Below, piece by piece: positions 34,001 to 64,000 of a stretch of DNA of 64,000 nucleotides. Numbering within the stretch: the first letter of the stretch is position 1; every line of letters begins with the position of its first letter. The position numbers were made by a program, and so were the translations under genes. This DNA comes from Aporrectodea caliginosa (taxonomy: Eukaryota > Annelida > Clitellata > Crassiclitellata > Lumbricidae), in the NCBI GenBank assembly GCA_020284085.1, contig JACEVL010000158.1:186001-250000 (forward strand), in the 5' to 3' direction. The notes under the pieces are model-generated. The model was not told the DNA's origin and did no database searches. It saw only the letters and a program-made list of their open reading frames with translations.

Positions 34001-36990
34001 CTAAAACTAAACTGAAATGATTTATACTAAACTAAATAAAAACTGAAATAAGAATGACAGCCAGACACCTCTGTCTGAGTACCACAGATGGACAAAAAGG
34101 CCCACCTGGCTTTAGACAACAGCTGTACACTAGTAGTCTGACCACATCAGTGTCTCTTATTACTTCACAGAGTGTAAACCCATAGATAGTGCAAAGATAA
34201 AATCTGTGGGGCAAACGCTTGTGACAGATCCAAGATATAAAGACAAACCAGAACGATGAACAGGTATAATTATAGCCGACAGACGCAGACAAATGGCCAC
34301 GAAATGTAACTGAAAAAGAGAATCTACTTTTAACAACATCAGGTATTCTCTGAAGCACAGAGTGGAATCGAACTTAGGACATGGTAGTAAAACATGTGGA
34401 CAGTCTCCTACAAAATCCATATTTCTATTTAAACAGAACGTTAGCTCACAGCATAGGTATAATTTTGGGGTATGAACTTCTGTGCCCCAATTTTTAGACT
34501 GGGTGTCAAACCCTCTCCCCAATCATTCCCACAATGCCCATGAAGTTCGAGATGAGTTCAGCATTTTCTTTTCATGTTAATTATGAAACAATAATTATTG
34601 TGCAAAAATGAGAGCAGGAAGGAAATTGGTACTCCAGTTTCTGAAGCATGTTATGCCTCTGGTTCATAATGCCAGACAACCCTGGACATTATGTTCTTTT
34701 CTCAGGTAATTTCTTAGATCAGCTAGACATAAACAACATCATCTAGGACAGATAATAAAGCGGGCAGATAGAATTTCTGAAGAGCCCAGTACATTCTATA
34801 CTAACACAGTATTACACATCTTTAGCTGGATGGAAAGGCCTGATGGTCTATGTTTAAAGCATAACCCCACTCCTCCAAGGCAAATATAATCAATTTCATC
34901 TGTGGGTTCAATCTAATAAACAATTCTCCCCACCAGGATCCATAACCTCTCATCCCTTTGCTAACTGACACCAAACAAGCAGACTGCTGGGCAGCTAATA
35001 TTACAGGGAACCTCACCATAAGACAAATGTAACACAAATGCGGGTATAACATGGTCGTGACTATGAATCCAAAAATATATGCGCATGAGTTATCTTTCAA
35101 AGAAAAACTTATATTAGTGCATATAGGCTCATCACTCTGTTGATCTTTATTTTCTTTTTGTAGGCCGATCTAATAGATAGTCAAAATGGCTGCATAGTAT
35201 ACCATGGTAAGCTGCTACATGTATATAATATTATATAGTGCAGATGTCATATTTTTATATAATTTTCGCTAGTACAGAACTCTCCAAGGTGTGTACATTC
35301 TTGTACAAGATTTTTATTGCACAAGCACTAGCATGGGGGTTATACAAAGGACTATGTGCAATCATTAGACTTTAAAAACCTACAAACAAATGTAATGTAA
35401 GAGAAGGAGGAAGGTTAAGTGGATATGTTCCAGTGCCTACTGCCGCTGTAGCCGACTTCGAGACTGCTTTAAAATGGCTCGATATGCAAGATATGGAGGC
35501 TACACAAATCATGCAGCTATGAAGCCTGTTGCATTGTGCAAAGTGGAAGCAGCAAGAAGAAAATGCATCCCACTGACTTTCTGAAAACCTAGATTATTTT
35601 AATCTAATTGTGAGTCTTGTTTGTATTAGACTAGTCTATCTGCTTGAACTAACTATTCAAACAGAGAAAGAATTTCTTTGTTGCATATCTTTTTCAAGTA
35701 AAAGGTGATTTAAGATATGTATCTATAGATCCAACATAACAGTGCCACGTAAATCTAGCTAGACATGTATGTATGTATGTATCAAAACACTTAACAACAA
35801 AGCACCTCTTATGTGCCTGACAAAAGTGCTGCATAAATTGCTATCTGACTGATCTGTACAAGTGTGTTTATGACAATTAGAAAATGTTTGCTATGCCCTT
35901 CCATATGCCTAGCCTGAAATTCGTGACCCCTGAAAGTGGATAATAAAAAAAAAATACAACCGAATTTGGTTAAAAATCACTTCCGTTCTGAAATGCAGTT
36001 TCGAAATAAACAGAATTTTTTACCATACTGAATTCTAGGCTGTTGCTAGCCCACTACTGCCTGCAAATACACAGCTACATTAACAAGTACATGGTTTCAA
36101 ATTACCATTTCAGTTGAATGCTGCCATCGTCATAACACGGTACTTGATATTCATCTCAAATCCTGTGCTATGGTGAAGTCTGGTGTACTTTTTATCCATC
36201 TAGTTTAACTTGCGGGAATCTTGCAATCTTGCTTGAATGTTTGCTTGCTTGAATGTTTGCTTGATTGAGCCACAGCTAAAAAGTCAAATCTTGCGACGAC
36301 TAGTTCGATCACTTACAATCATTCAATCGTCGTGAAACTTGGCAGACAGACTCGCCCTCGCACACACTTCATTCTATCAAAATTTCAGCTCCCCAAAAAG
36401 GCTAGCTTATAGAATCGGGGACTCAACTTTTCGAATCGGGGAATCCCCTTTTCCCACACGCAGCGTTGTGATTGGCCAGCGTTGCCATTGGCTGCAACAG
36501 AAACGGGTGCGGTGCTTGATTAAACGGACGCTATGTTGTAAAATGAACGCCGACTATATATTTGTAGAGGTAACTGCTTAATAATGACGGATTATAGGAT
36601 ACTAGATGGATATAGTAAAAAACTTTGTTTTTACTATTGGTTCTTTTTATTATATCCCAAGTGGAAATGGACAGAGCAACTTTAGTGTTACTTAAAGTCT
36701 TAAACTAAGTAGCTTATCAAAACCAATCATTTGTGAATACAATAATGTGACATGGAAAGGCATTTCACCATAACAAACTACAATGTTTCTACTATGCATG
36801 ATACTAAAGAAGCAAGCTACTCGTTACCTAGTAATTAGATTTATAGTAAGGAAGTAAGCGAGCTAGCAGGCATAATTTTTGGTGGAAGTGATAGAAAAGT
36901 CTTTCAGTCAGCCAGATAACTACTAAATTTTACCGTATGAGCTAAACATACCAAAGCCAACCCACAGATGCACAACAGAAACAACAAATG
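31090..36990. other. Intergenic; no gene recognised
   Basis: Open frames at 31265-31549, 32752-32961 and 34032-34522 lack recognisable domains or convincing splice sites. The segment 33860-34030 is a degenerate aaactaaaatga-type low-complexity tract. At 35790-35860 there is a short retroelement-like tail. The segment 36440-36560 is GC-richer with two CCAAT-box motifs (gattggccagc, ccattggctgc) and could be promoter-like, but no transcript start or exon can be attached to it. Confidence 0.45.
31735..31900 (+). repeat. CATC-flanked interspersed repeat, copy 4
   Basis: It starts with catcatcatcatcc and carries acatcagccatttgcca plus a tattgtctatccaga block. This is the most diverged of the four copies found in this window. 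Confidence 0.6.
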
Positions 36991-37016
36991 TACCAATCGT
37001 ATAAAATAACATATAA

Positions 37017-37433
37017 GGCCAAAAAAAATATAGGTGTGTTTCCGGTAACAGTGGTTTTAAAAACTGGGTAGGTAGGTAGGAAAAACATTTTATTTTGTAA
37101 AATATTTTTATGCAATGCTGCATCGTTGTATAATAATAAACGAATACATCGTCATCATATTTCACCTTGCTAAGCAATGCTGTAATAAAAAGGCAGTTTG
37201 ACGGCACAAAAACTGCATGCTGCACACTAGGAAAGTTGATAAAGTTTAGGAGTTTGTGTTGTAATACTGACTAAAAGGTTAAATTCATGTGTCAATAAAA
37301 AAAAAAATTTGAAAAAATTAAAAAAAAAAAAAAAAAATTTCAAAACAAAATTTTTTCACAAAATTTTCCCAGTCGGGCCTAAAAAAGTGAGTCGGTCGGG
37401 TTACCGGAAACACAACATTATTTTGTTTTGGCC
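37017..37433. mobile_element. PIF/Harbinger-like MITE (417 bp)
   Basis: Long terminal inverted repeats begin GGCCAAAA and both contain TGTGTTTCCGGTAAC about 20 bases in. The element is flanked by a 3 bp TAA duplication (37014-37016 and 37434-37436), the TWA target typical of PIF/Harbinger. The interior is A/T homopolymer-rich and non-coding. Confidence 0.85.
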
Positions 37434-37813
37434 TAATGTGAAAATAACAACATAAAGTAGTAAATGAATGAATTCATGATGCAATCATCAATCCCACAGA
37501 ATACACCAGCACATTTTTATACAGTGTGCCTTTTGGACTCTCGGTGCTCCGACGATTATTATAACCATCAAAAACACACAGCTATCCAAATAAGCTTATA
37601 CCACAACTGTCAGCATATAATAACACCAATTATACAATATAAAATACAACATAAAACTGAGGGTATTCAAACAACTGCATCCCTAAACACGTACATCCTC
37701 GACAAGCTTATAGTATTGGGGCTTAGGGATATAGTGTGTAAGTTTTGGCGTTGAGCATCGGTTAGGGTCAGGTTAGGTGTTTGTGAGGTCGTTTAGGGTC
37801 AGGGTTATGGTTA

Positions 37814-38248
37814 GGGGCCGTCCATAAAGTACGTCACGCTATTTTTACCATTTTTACCCCCTCCCCCTGTCACAAACTGTCACAAAACTGACCCCCCCTA
37901 AAGTACGTCACACTTTCAACATAGAAATAATAATACTTCCGAAAGCAAGGCTATACATAAACAAGGCTTCGCAACAGCATTATTACTAGCGCTCCTAGCG
38001 AGAGGAATCGTGAAAAACACATTCAGGAGATATGCATTTCATGCTATTTTGACATAAAACTAATTAAAATGTTTCAGAAAATTTTTGAACATTATTTTTA
38101 AAGCTATGAAATTCTACTAAAAATAAAAAATAAATTATAAATAAAATAAGAAATAAATTAAAGTGTGACGTCACACATGGCCTGACCCCCCTCCCCTGTC
38201 ACAAATGAAACCCCCCCTCCCCGGAGCGTCCGCTTTATGGACGGCCCC
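37814..38248. mobile_element. PIF/Harbinger-like MITE (435 bp)
   Basis: The ends are GGGGCCGTCCATAAAG and, reversed, GGGGCCGTCCATAAAG, followed by acgtcac-type subterminal repeats and C-rich blocks. TTA flanks both sides (37811-37813 and 38249-38251). There is no coding content. It lies only 380 bases from the other Harbinger-like MITE. Confidence 0.88.
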
Positions 38249-38699
38249 TTAGTGCCGTCATTAGAAAACCTGGTACAGTCCGGCCTCAGCTCAGCATGCC
38301 CAAAGATACTGTATAATCCTTCAGCCCCCCAATACTATAAGTTTGCCCCATCCTTTATACGTAGCGCCGTACCCTTTACAGCGTATACCGTATTTGTGGT
38401 CTGTACTCCGGTCATTACCCGGCACCGAGTGACCCAACTGTAGATGCCCTACGTTTGATTAATCACTTTGGCAATGCTGCCTTTTATCTTTGCACTACAG
38501 ATTAGCCTTGATCAGGCTACAAATGTCGAGTTTTACTGTTTTACATTACATCAAAACACATAACATTCATTACCCTACCATCAGGTCGACTGCAGGACAA
38601 GACGACGAGAAGAGCAGAAGAAAATAATTTCAGTGAATCGCATGTAAGATATAAACGATACCTAATCGGTAGCGACGACGATGGTCATCTGCGCAAAAT

Positions 38700-38843
38700 C
38701 AACTCGAAAGGAACTGTTCATAATGAAAACGAAACTGTAGAAAGAAATTAAATTGGCTTTGCGTCGTCGAAATGAAACTCCATCGCATCATCCGCTTTCG
38801 CTTGAACCTCCTCAACTGCTGCTTGGCTAAGAAGTCTGGCTGA
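38700..38843 (-). pseudogene. Possible coding remnant interrupted by a MITE
   Basis: If the element at 38844-39276 and one copy of its duplication are ignored, the minus strand reads ALSYASCGASARLLSQAAVE and continues with a strongly acidic end DDAMEFHFDDAKPI before a stop at about 38751-38753. The composition looks protein-like, but I recognise no family, and the frame has no supported splice sites. Confidence 0.25.
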
Positions 38844-39276
38844 CAGTGCGACCACTCTCCATTTTCTGAATCCCAAGTTCTTTCCAGAAAATTTCCAAGA
38901 TTGGCCAAAAGTGTACAAAAAATCCCAAGTTACTGAAAACGAAAAAATTGTGATGAAATATGAAATGCGTTTTAGCAATCACAATTATTCACAAAAATGC
39001 CTAGCTAAGAACTCACAAAGAAAAAAACCGGAGCATAACATTGAATTAACAAATTATACAAATTACACTGTTTACAAGTGACAATAATAATAAACGTCTT
39101 TCAGTGAGTGAGTTTTTTCTAATCTGATTCGCTGCCACTGTTGAAAAGTATGGTAAAAACTAGTCTGTAGACCTTAGAAAAAATCCCCAAGATTGCAATG
39201 CAAAATCCCCAGATCCCAAGTTCGGACCCACAAAATCCCAAGATCTTGGGAAAATTCCAAAGGAGTGGTCACACTG
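38844..39276. mobile_element. hAT-like MITE (433 bp)
   Basis: Inverted ends CAGTGCGACCACTC and CAGTGTGACCACTC are flanked by 8 bp duplications CTGGCTGA (38836-38843) and CTGGCCGA (39277-39284) with one mismatch. Subterminal sequence repeats the motif aatcccaag/cttgggatt. There is no transposase. Confidence 0.88.
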
Positions 39277-39284
39277 CTGGCCGA

Positions 39285-41110
39285 TGCTCCGCAGCTGGCA
39301 TACGATAATGCGGAATGTCATGTAGCGCTATGATTTTATGACGCCGTGCTTTCCTTCGGGCCAATCGACATAATTATTATATTACTCTTCGGTAATGTTA
39401 TGATGCATTTTTGGGGTTAGACTTCTGTTTTCTAGCTGACTTTATTTTCTTCTCCTAATTTTCTTTTCTTTGGCTCAATAATTTTGGTTTCATAGGTCTA
39501 TGTAAAGCGCCGAGCGTTTGCATGCTTTTAATAAAGAACATACTTACTAACTTACTTAACGTGTCTCGACATTTTACTTCGTGATTCTTCTTCCTTTCTT
39601 CGAGCATTTCATTTAAAAATGTCAAAGTTGAGTCTTGAGCAGTCTCACCCCAGTTTCATTCCTCAATTTTGACTTACACGGTCGCTACCGAAAACGTAGA
39701 TTTACATTTTACTACTGCTCACTCAACTTGACCTCTAAGGTAATTTACCTAACCCAGCCGACTTGGAACGCACGGATTTTAATCAACTAAGCGCCGGTGC
39801 TGTTCGAGTTAATTCTGTTAATTACATTACGTTTCGGTGATTTACATGACACGTTAGGGAGAATGAAAGAGAACTGCGTTCACCCACAAGTTCCCCGTCC
39901 CACAACCGAGTCATACTGTTGTGCCATTGCAATGATTCAGTTGATTGGCCAGTCGTCGGGCAGTGTAGTTGAGAATGGATCGAAGCTCATACATGCTGAA
40001 CTAAGGCAGGCCTGCAAGGATGGAATTACAATAGTTGAAGCATATCAGAATAAAGGACTAAAATAAAGTTTCTCCACTAGAGATCCAAGAATGCTCCTAC
40101 GGTCCAACCGCTTGGCTGTGTCAACATATTCCCAAGTTTTGGCAACATGATGACGGTCCACAACCTCTGATGCAGAAAAGACTAGGCTCAATTCCACAGT
40201 GCACAGGAAATAAAGTAGAAGCCAAGGGCATAGCCAGGCAGCAATTTGGGGGTGGTGGTTTCCAATGGACATGGTCACATTTAAACAAAAATAACTTTAA
40301 AAGTTTTGGCAAATATTTTTGATGGGGTTTGAACCCATAAACTCCCTAAATACGCCCATGGTAGAAGCCCTAATTATGGTACCTTGTGGGAGAGGAAGGA
40401 ACAATCATCTGACTTCGTGGAACACCGTAGGCCTACCACTGTCTGTACAGGACAGTGGTTTCTCTATGAAATATGTGAAACTAAAAACACAGTGTGCTTC
40501 TTCATATTATTTTTACATTCTAAACAAAAATGTTGAAGATCTTATCTGTTCACACACAACAGCAGAAATCAAATCCAGGACATTATGTCCAAAACATTAA
40601 TCAATAATCTCGAAACACACTGTGCAAATCATCCTTCATTCGTTCCTATATTAACAAATACTCATTCAAATGACAACTTCAAACTAAATCTTCGACAGTG
40701 AGAGAAAAAATAGACACACTGATCAAACCCAGAAAACGGCAGAGATTACAAGTATATCGCCTATCAGTCAATCTCAATTATGTACAAATGCACAGCAATC
40801 TCATACTGAAACACCTTTTCCATGACATGCATAAGCAACTATCATTACACAAAACATTTAAATGAATACATATATATACAAATAAATCAGTGTATATATA
40901 CTTTACTGGCATATATTACATTTTCTACACGATATGCATATATATAATCAAAATATAGCCCTACACAATTAGATATATAAGCTGATATCTAATATACTGA
41001 CACAACTAATCGAACTAGTATTTACAAAATTAAACTAGAACTTGAACTAATATTTACAAAACCAAACAAAACATGAAATCCTTGGACATTCACACATTCT
41101 CCAACTTCAG
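39285..41110. other. No gene recognised; one orphan open frame
   Basis: A plus-strand frame of 89 codons at 39797-40063 (ending VVENGSKLIHAELRQACKDG and on to a TAA) has protein-like composition. It has no motif I recognise, no clear splice acceptor, and a nearby AATAAAG that may be fortuitous. The rest is AT-rich. Confidence 0.4.
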
Positions 41111-41119
41111 CCATGTCTC

Positions 41120-41460
41120 CATGCCTTAAATTCAGCATGTATATATGTATGTATGAGAGCACTTGTATAGAAGCCTTGAAGTAAATCATAAGGGTGCTCC
41201 AGCACGGCTACCTAAGAATCACCTAAATGTCTCCATGCCTCAAATTCAGCATAAGTCTCCATGCCTCAAATTCAGCATGTATATATGTATGTATGTATGT
41301 ATGAGAGCACTTGTATAGAAGCCTTGAAGTAAATCATAAGGGTGCTCCAGCACGGCTACCTAAGAATCACCTAAATGTCTCCATGCCTCAAATTCAGCAT
41401 AAGTCTCCATGCCTCAAATTCAGCATATGTCTCCATGCCTCAAATTCTGCACATTTACAC
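41120..41460. repeat. Tandemly duplicated segment of about 165 bp containing a retroelement tail
   Basis: The block that contains gagagcacttgtatagaagc, gggtgctccagcacggctac and ctccatgcctcaaattcagc occurs twice in succession, and the last 25-base phrase is further repeated three to four times. Only the tgta microsatellite length differs between the two copies, so the duplication is recent. Confidence 0.9.
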
Positions 41461-41529
41461 ATGCCTTATACCAAACATAGCTCCAATGTATGCTGCCGAT
41501 GATCATGCCTCTCAATGGCCTAGTCTTTC

Positions 41530-41840
41530 TGTAATTGTAATTACATGTATAATTAATCACAGATTTATGTAAAGTCTCTTTAAGACGGACTCGTCAGAGG
41601 TGCTCCCAAACTGAGAACATTAAACCGTCATTCAACACCAATGTTTTTCAAGCACTTACGGAACACACGTAAAGGAAGAGCAAAGAGTCCATGTCATAGG
41701 TTGCCAGGCAACCTGTTCCAACAACAGTGAACTTACATGCTACAGACTGGTGAGACACCTTGGGTAGCAGAACATAGGGACCTACAGCCAGGAAGAATGA
41801 GACCAAGACACGTTTCCCTGAGATAAGAGGAAGCCAACCC
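41530..41840 (-). mobile_element. CR1/L2-like RT tail, frameshifted
   Basis: The minus strand encodes fragments such as RSLCSATQGVS, WNRLPGNL and LFALPLRVFRKCLKN in shifted frames, followed by a gagcacctctgacgagtccg type 3' UTR. It mimics an exon because good splice-like sites happen to flank an alternative open frame. Confidence 0.7.
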
Positions 41841-41999
41841 TGCAAGACAATTCATATAAGCATTAAGGTCTTAAATTTAACGGGTTTCTGGAACAGCAAC
41901 AAATCGCGTATACACTCGATCTGTTGTACATGAAATCCTTTGCACACCTATAAACCTAAACATTGTTATTATTAATTAAATAGATTGGGAGCGATCAGT

Positions 42000-43640
42000 C
42001 GACTGACTATACCACTTTGAAGACGCCATGACTTGTACACAAGTTAGACTGCAGTGCCATTGTCCAGTCTATTTTTATTCCCGTTTAATCATGTCACCAA
42101 AGACACTGCACATCAGAACATGGAACAGACAGCATATTAGTCATACTCTTGCCCTCCTTTCAAAATCTCCATGGCAAGGAAAGCACATGACTGTTTCACG
42201 AACCAGAACATTATTTCCTTCACACGGTTTACTTCTATTCAAGCAAATGTACACAAATTAAAACCAGTAACATTTACAACCGTATATACATACATAAGCA
42301 GTGTACATGTAAATATATATATATAGCATATATTATATATACACATGCACCATATTAAAAAGTACATAATTCAACAAAGAAAATATACAAAATGAAACAT
42401 CTGCACATGTATACAATGCATATTCACATTTACATTCATGTAATATACATATTACCCGGTATACATAAATGCATACACATGTGTAATACCAAATACTACA
42501 GATATTTGTGAAATTAAGTTTATTGTCAACAAATCATGTGATATAATTTAATGCTATATAACGTCAGAATATACAGTACAGTTTCAAAATATCAAAACCA
42601 GGCATATTTTTTTATTCTTATTATGTGTCAACAAATGGATCATGCATCCTTCTCACGTTAACCGATATTACTCGTATGATATGTCAGGATAGGTTTCAAA
42701 TGGCATCGTAATCAACACATTAATCAATCCCATGACATGAAACGTGTCTGTAATCAGTTGGAGGCCTAAGACTGATTGCATATGTGCTAATGACTTAGAG
42801 AAACATATTTTGGGACAAAGCATGAAGAACAGAAATATGAAAGCACTATAGCAATTAAATAAATCAACGCATAACACAAGAACTTGGAATCCTTCAGAAT
42901 CTGCAAACTGTCTACAATTTAAACAGTGAATCAACCTACCTAAAGATACACAATACACACTCGCCAATCCAAAAAAGAAATCAATCCATGAACCTTCAAA
43001 AACAACCTGTGATCAAAAACCCAGGCAATCACAAAATACACAAACATGGCAGGTAATTCTCACACAATCAAAGACTATAAGTTATACCAATCAGTCACCA
43101 AAAATCTTCCAAGAATAAATCAACAAGCCAACTGAAAGGTTCTGAAAACAAGTCCCAAAAAATTAATGACAAAACTCATTTGCAAAATCCATAATACTTC
43201 AGCCTCTGAAAATTCATAGGACCAAAACCTAAAGCAGGTGAAAGAATGTAACCTTACTAATTGGTTAATTTTGCAGTAACGAAATAATCTCAAAACTAGC
43301 AACAACAGAATTAAAACCAAAGCAACAAAAATAAATATTCTCACTATTATTGTACCTGATGTCAATACGCCATTCAAGTAAATGACACAAAATGTCTAGA
43401 TTGCTCCACAGTTACTACAGAAATCACAAAGACAACTCCGAGCTAGCTGTTTTTGAAGATGATAATTATTGATGGCATCAACCAGATGCAATAAAAAAAA
43501 TGGCATCAATCAGATGACAAAAAAGAACTTTAGAACAAGATTTAAGTTACATAAGTAAGTGAGGAATCTGTGCTAAACATTTCACATGATGACCCATCTC
43601 AGAAACCAGTATATGCTTTGCACACAGTTAGTACAGAAGG
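42000..43640. other. SYNRG 3' flank; no other gene recognised
   Basis: The part next to 43640 should hold the SYNRG 3' UTR. The remainder is AT-rich with tata microsatellite-like sequence at 42310-42340. No protein-coding signal is recognised. Confidence 0.5.
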
Positions 43641-43646
43641 CGTCGG

Positions 43647-62579
<18,933 letters not shown>

Positions 62580-64000
62580 CTTGAAAATAAAAAAACATGA
62601 GTCATGGTATTGAATATATCATAACAATATATACAAATATACAAAAATACTACTTAGTGCTTGATAAGGTTACATAAGTGCTCATCTGCAATCCTATAAT
62701 CAAAGTAGTCACAATAATATTCATTTGAAATACGTTTATCAGGTTGCATTTATCTTAAAATTTTATCACTGCTACAGTATGGTTCTGACATATAGCCAAT
62801 GACGGTGGCAACCAGGAAAAGACTACAGACAGCACATCATAACTGTCTGATAAGAATGCTACATACATCAATTTGGTAATTTGTGAATACAATACAATAC
62901 AATACAATCAAGGCATGAAAAAATACAAAACAAAACTATAAGAGAGAGGACGGGATAAGAAGATATAGAAAACATCATCAGAGAGAGAAGACTGAAGAGG
63001 ATGGGGCATGTTTTTTGCATGCATGAAGATAGAAGACTCAAACAAGTGATATCCTGGAATTCTGGAGGGAGGAGGAGAGGAAGTCGTCGGAAGAACAGCT
63101 GGAAACCAACAGAGATGACTGGAGATGCCTGGAGATGTTGTGGGATGAGGCCAATGAGCTGGCGATGGACAGAGACGAGTGGATGAGAAAAATTGCCTGA
63201 TGTGCAGACCTGCATGGGAAGGACTAAGTACCATTAAATACTATAATGCAAGTAAAAAATGTCTGTTTATCGATTTCATACATATTTGTAATTAATCATT
63301 GGCTTGGGAATAATTGATAATTTACTAGTTCTTCACCATTTATTCTTTATTTTTTGGTGATCATAGCCTACATACTTTAGACCTAAGAGCCTAGCCATAG
63401 ATTGGCTAAATCTGGTGAAAATCTTAAACCAATGCCTTCCAGCAGAAAATAAATAACCAAATCTCCAAACAGCATCAGATAAAAACGGCAGATAGAAGCG
63501 AGTAGAATGGTGAATACCGGAAAAACTGCCTCGTAGCAATTTTATAGCCAATGTAATGATATGCTACGAGCTGTTCAGTAATGCGAACAAATTTTTTTAC
63601 ATGCTGTGCAAATATCTTTAGCAAAACATCAAACATTTACAGCTAATAGAAAGAAATCGGATACAGCATAAAAATAAAGATCTCCTTGTGACACATAAAA
63701 CATGCAAAAAGTATCTGAATTTAAGTGCAGTCACCTTCTAGAAGTCACTTTTGTCGAATTAGCATAAAAAGGCACATTTAATGTCTGAATGCAAGCCACA
63801 CAGAATAAAATGTATGCTTCACGTCGCCCAAGCTCAAGTCAAAGCACCAGCTGTCATATTACAAACACTCTGTACAATGTGTACATGATTATTCTAAACA
63901 TAAAGCCTGCAAATAATATCACTTGCATCAGCTGCTATAACTCTACATGTTCCCTGTTACTGTACTCTTACACAATTCTAGCTGATTCAATTCAGTTCTG
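62580..64000. other. SYNRG upstream intron; no further exon found
   Basis: Apart from the RTE-like remnant at 62930-63235, I see only AT-rich intron-like sequence. No additional SYNRG exon or promoter is recognised, so the gene start lies beyond the window or in a very short exon that I cannot see. Confidence 0.5.
62930..63235 (+). pseudogene. RTE-like RT C-terminal remnant
   Basis: The plus strand encodes RLKRMGHVFCMHEDRRLKQV, then GGRRRGSRRKNSW and, in shifted frame, DEANELAMDRDEWMRKIA. These are the terminal motifs of RTE-like RTs. It is opposite in orientation to SYNRG. Confidence 0.82.

Noticed and set aside
34032..34522. Two overlapping minus-strand frames of more than 100 codons
   Set aside because: No recognisable domain, no splice support, and flanked by degenerate low-complexity repeats; judged chance or repeat-derived.
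41660..41838. Exon-like segment with good acceptor and donor encoding GWLPLISGKRVLVSFFLAVG
   Set aside because: Other frames of the same strand carry recognisable CR1/L2 RT tail pieces (WNRLPGNL, VFRKCLKN); it is a decayed retroelement tail.

Overview
This is a stretch of an intron-rich, AT-rich animal genome, probably a marine invertebrate. The evidence is spliced genes with GT-AG introns, metazoan-specific protein families, and very many fossils of non-LTR retrotransposons, hAT and PIF/Harbinger-like DNA elements, tRNA-derived SINEs and long microsatellites. I cannot name the species. Both recognisable host genes lie on the minus strand and had to be assembled exon by exon. Every junction I call was checked for GT/AG ends and for phase continuity with its neighbours, unless stated otherwise.

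Gene 1 (about 3.7-21.2 kb, minus) is RALGPS, a Ral guanine-nucleotide exchange factor with an N-terminal RasGEF/CDC25 domain and a C-terminal PH domain. Sixteen in-phase coding exons give about 512 residues ending in the family's C-terminal signature NLMTFE. The first exon(s) and start codon are not identified. An exon-like acidic segment at 22.19-22.39 kb may or may not belong to it. Its introns hold a 748-codon non-LTR reverse transcriptase ORF (18.1-20.4 kb), an RTE-like RT remnant (7.3-8.05 kb), a CR1/L2-like 3' end (6.1-7.0 kb), several short retroelement tails and local tandem repeats.

From about 22.4 to 43.6 kb I find no convincing host gene. The stretch holds repeats and at least four structurally complete non-autonomous DNA transposons with clear terminal inverted repeats and target-site duplications: an 824 bp hAT-like element at 30.1 kb, two PIF/Harbinger-like elements at 37.0 and 37.8 kb, and a 433 bp hAT-like element at 38.8 kb.

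Gene 2 (43.65 kb to beyond 62.58 kb, minus) is SYNRG (synergin gamma, the AP-1 gamma-ear binding adaptor). It carries the N-terminal charged helix, an EH domain, several acidic DxxDF/DDFxDF motifs and the conserved Cys/His-rich C-terminus. The 5' end lies outside or upstream of the recognised exons. The most notable feature of the window is an internal tandem duplication of three SYNRG exons (pre-EH, EH, DDFEDF exon) at 50.34-58.23 and 58.23-60.76 kb. The phases would let the copies splice in frame, but the 5' copy has lost most of its EH exon including the splice donor. The two copies act as natural filled/empty-site controls: they show a 2.2 kb hAT insertion, another 2.2 kb DNA transposon with an unusual transposase-like gene remnant, and independent insertions of the same tRNA-SINE in opposite orientations.

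The two genes are both trafficking/small-GTPase related, but nothing in the sequence shows a functional link beyond co-orientation.
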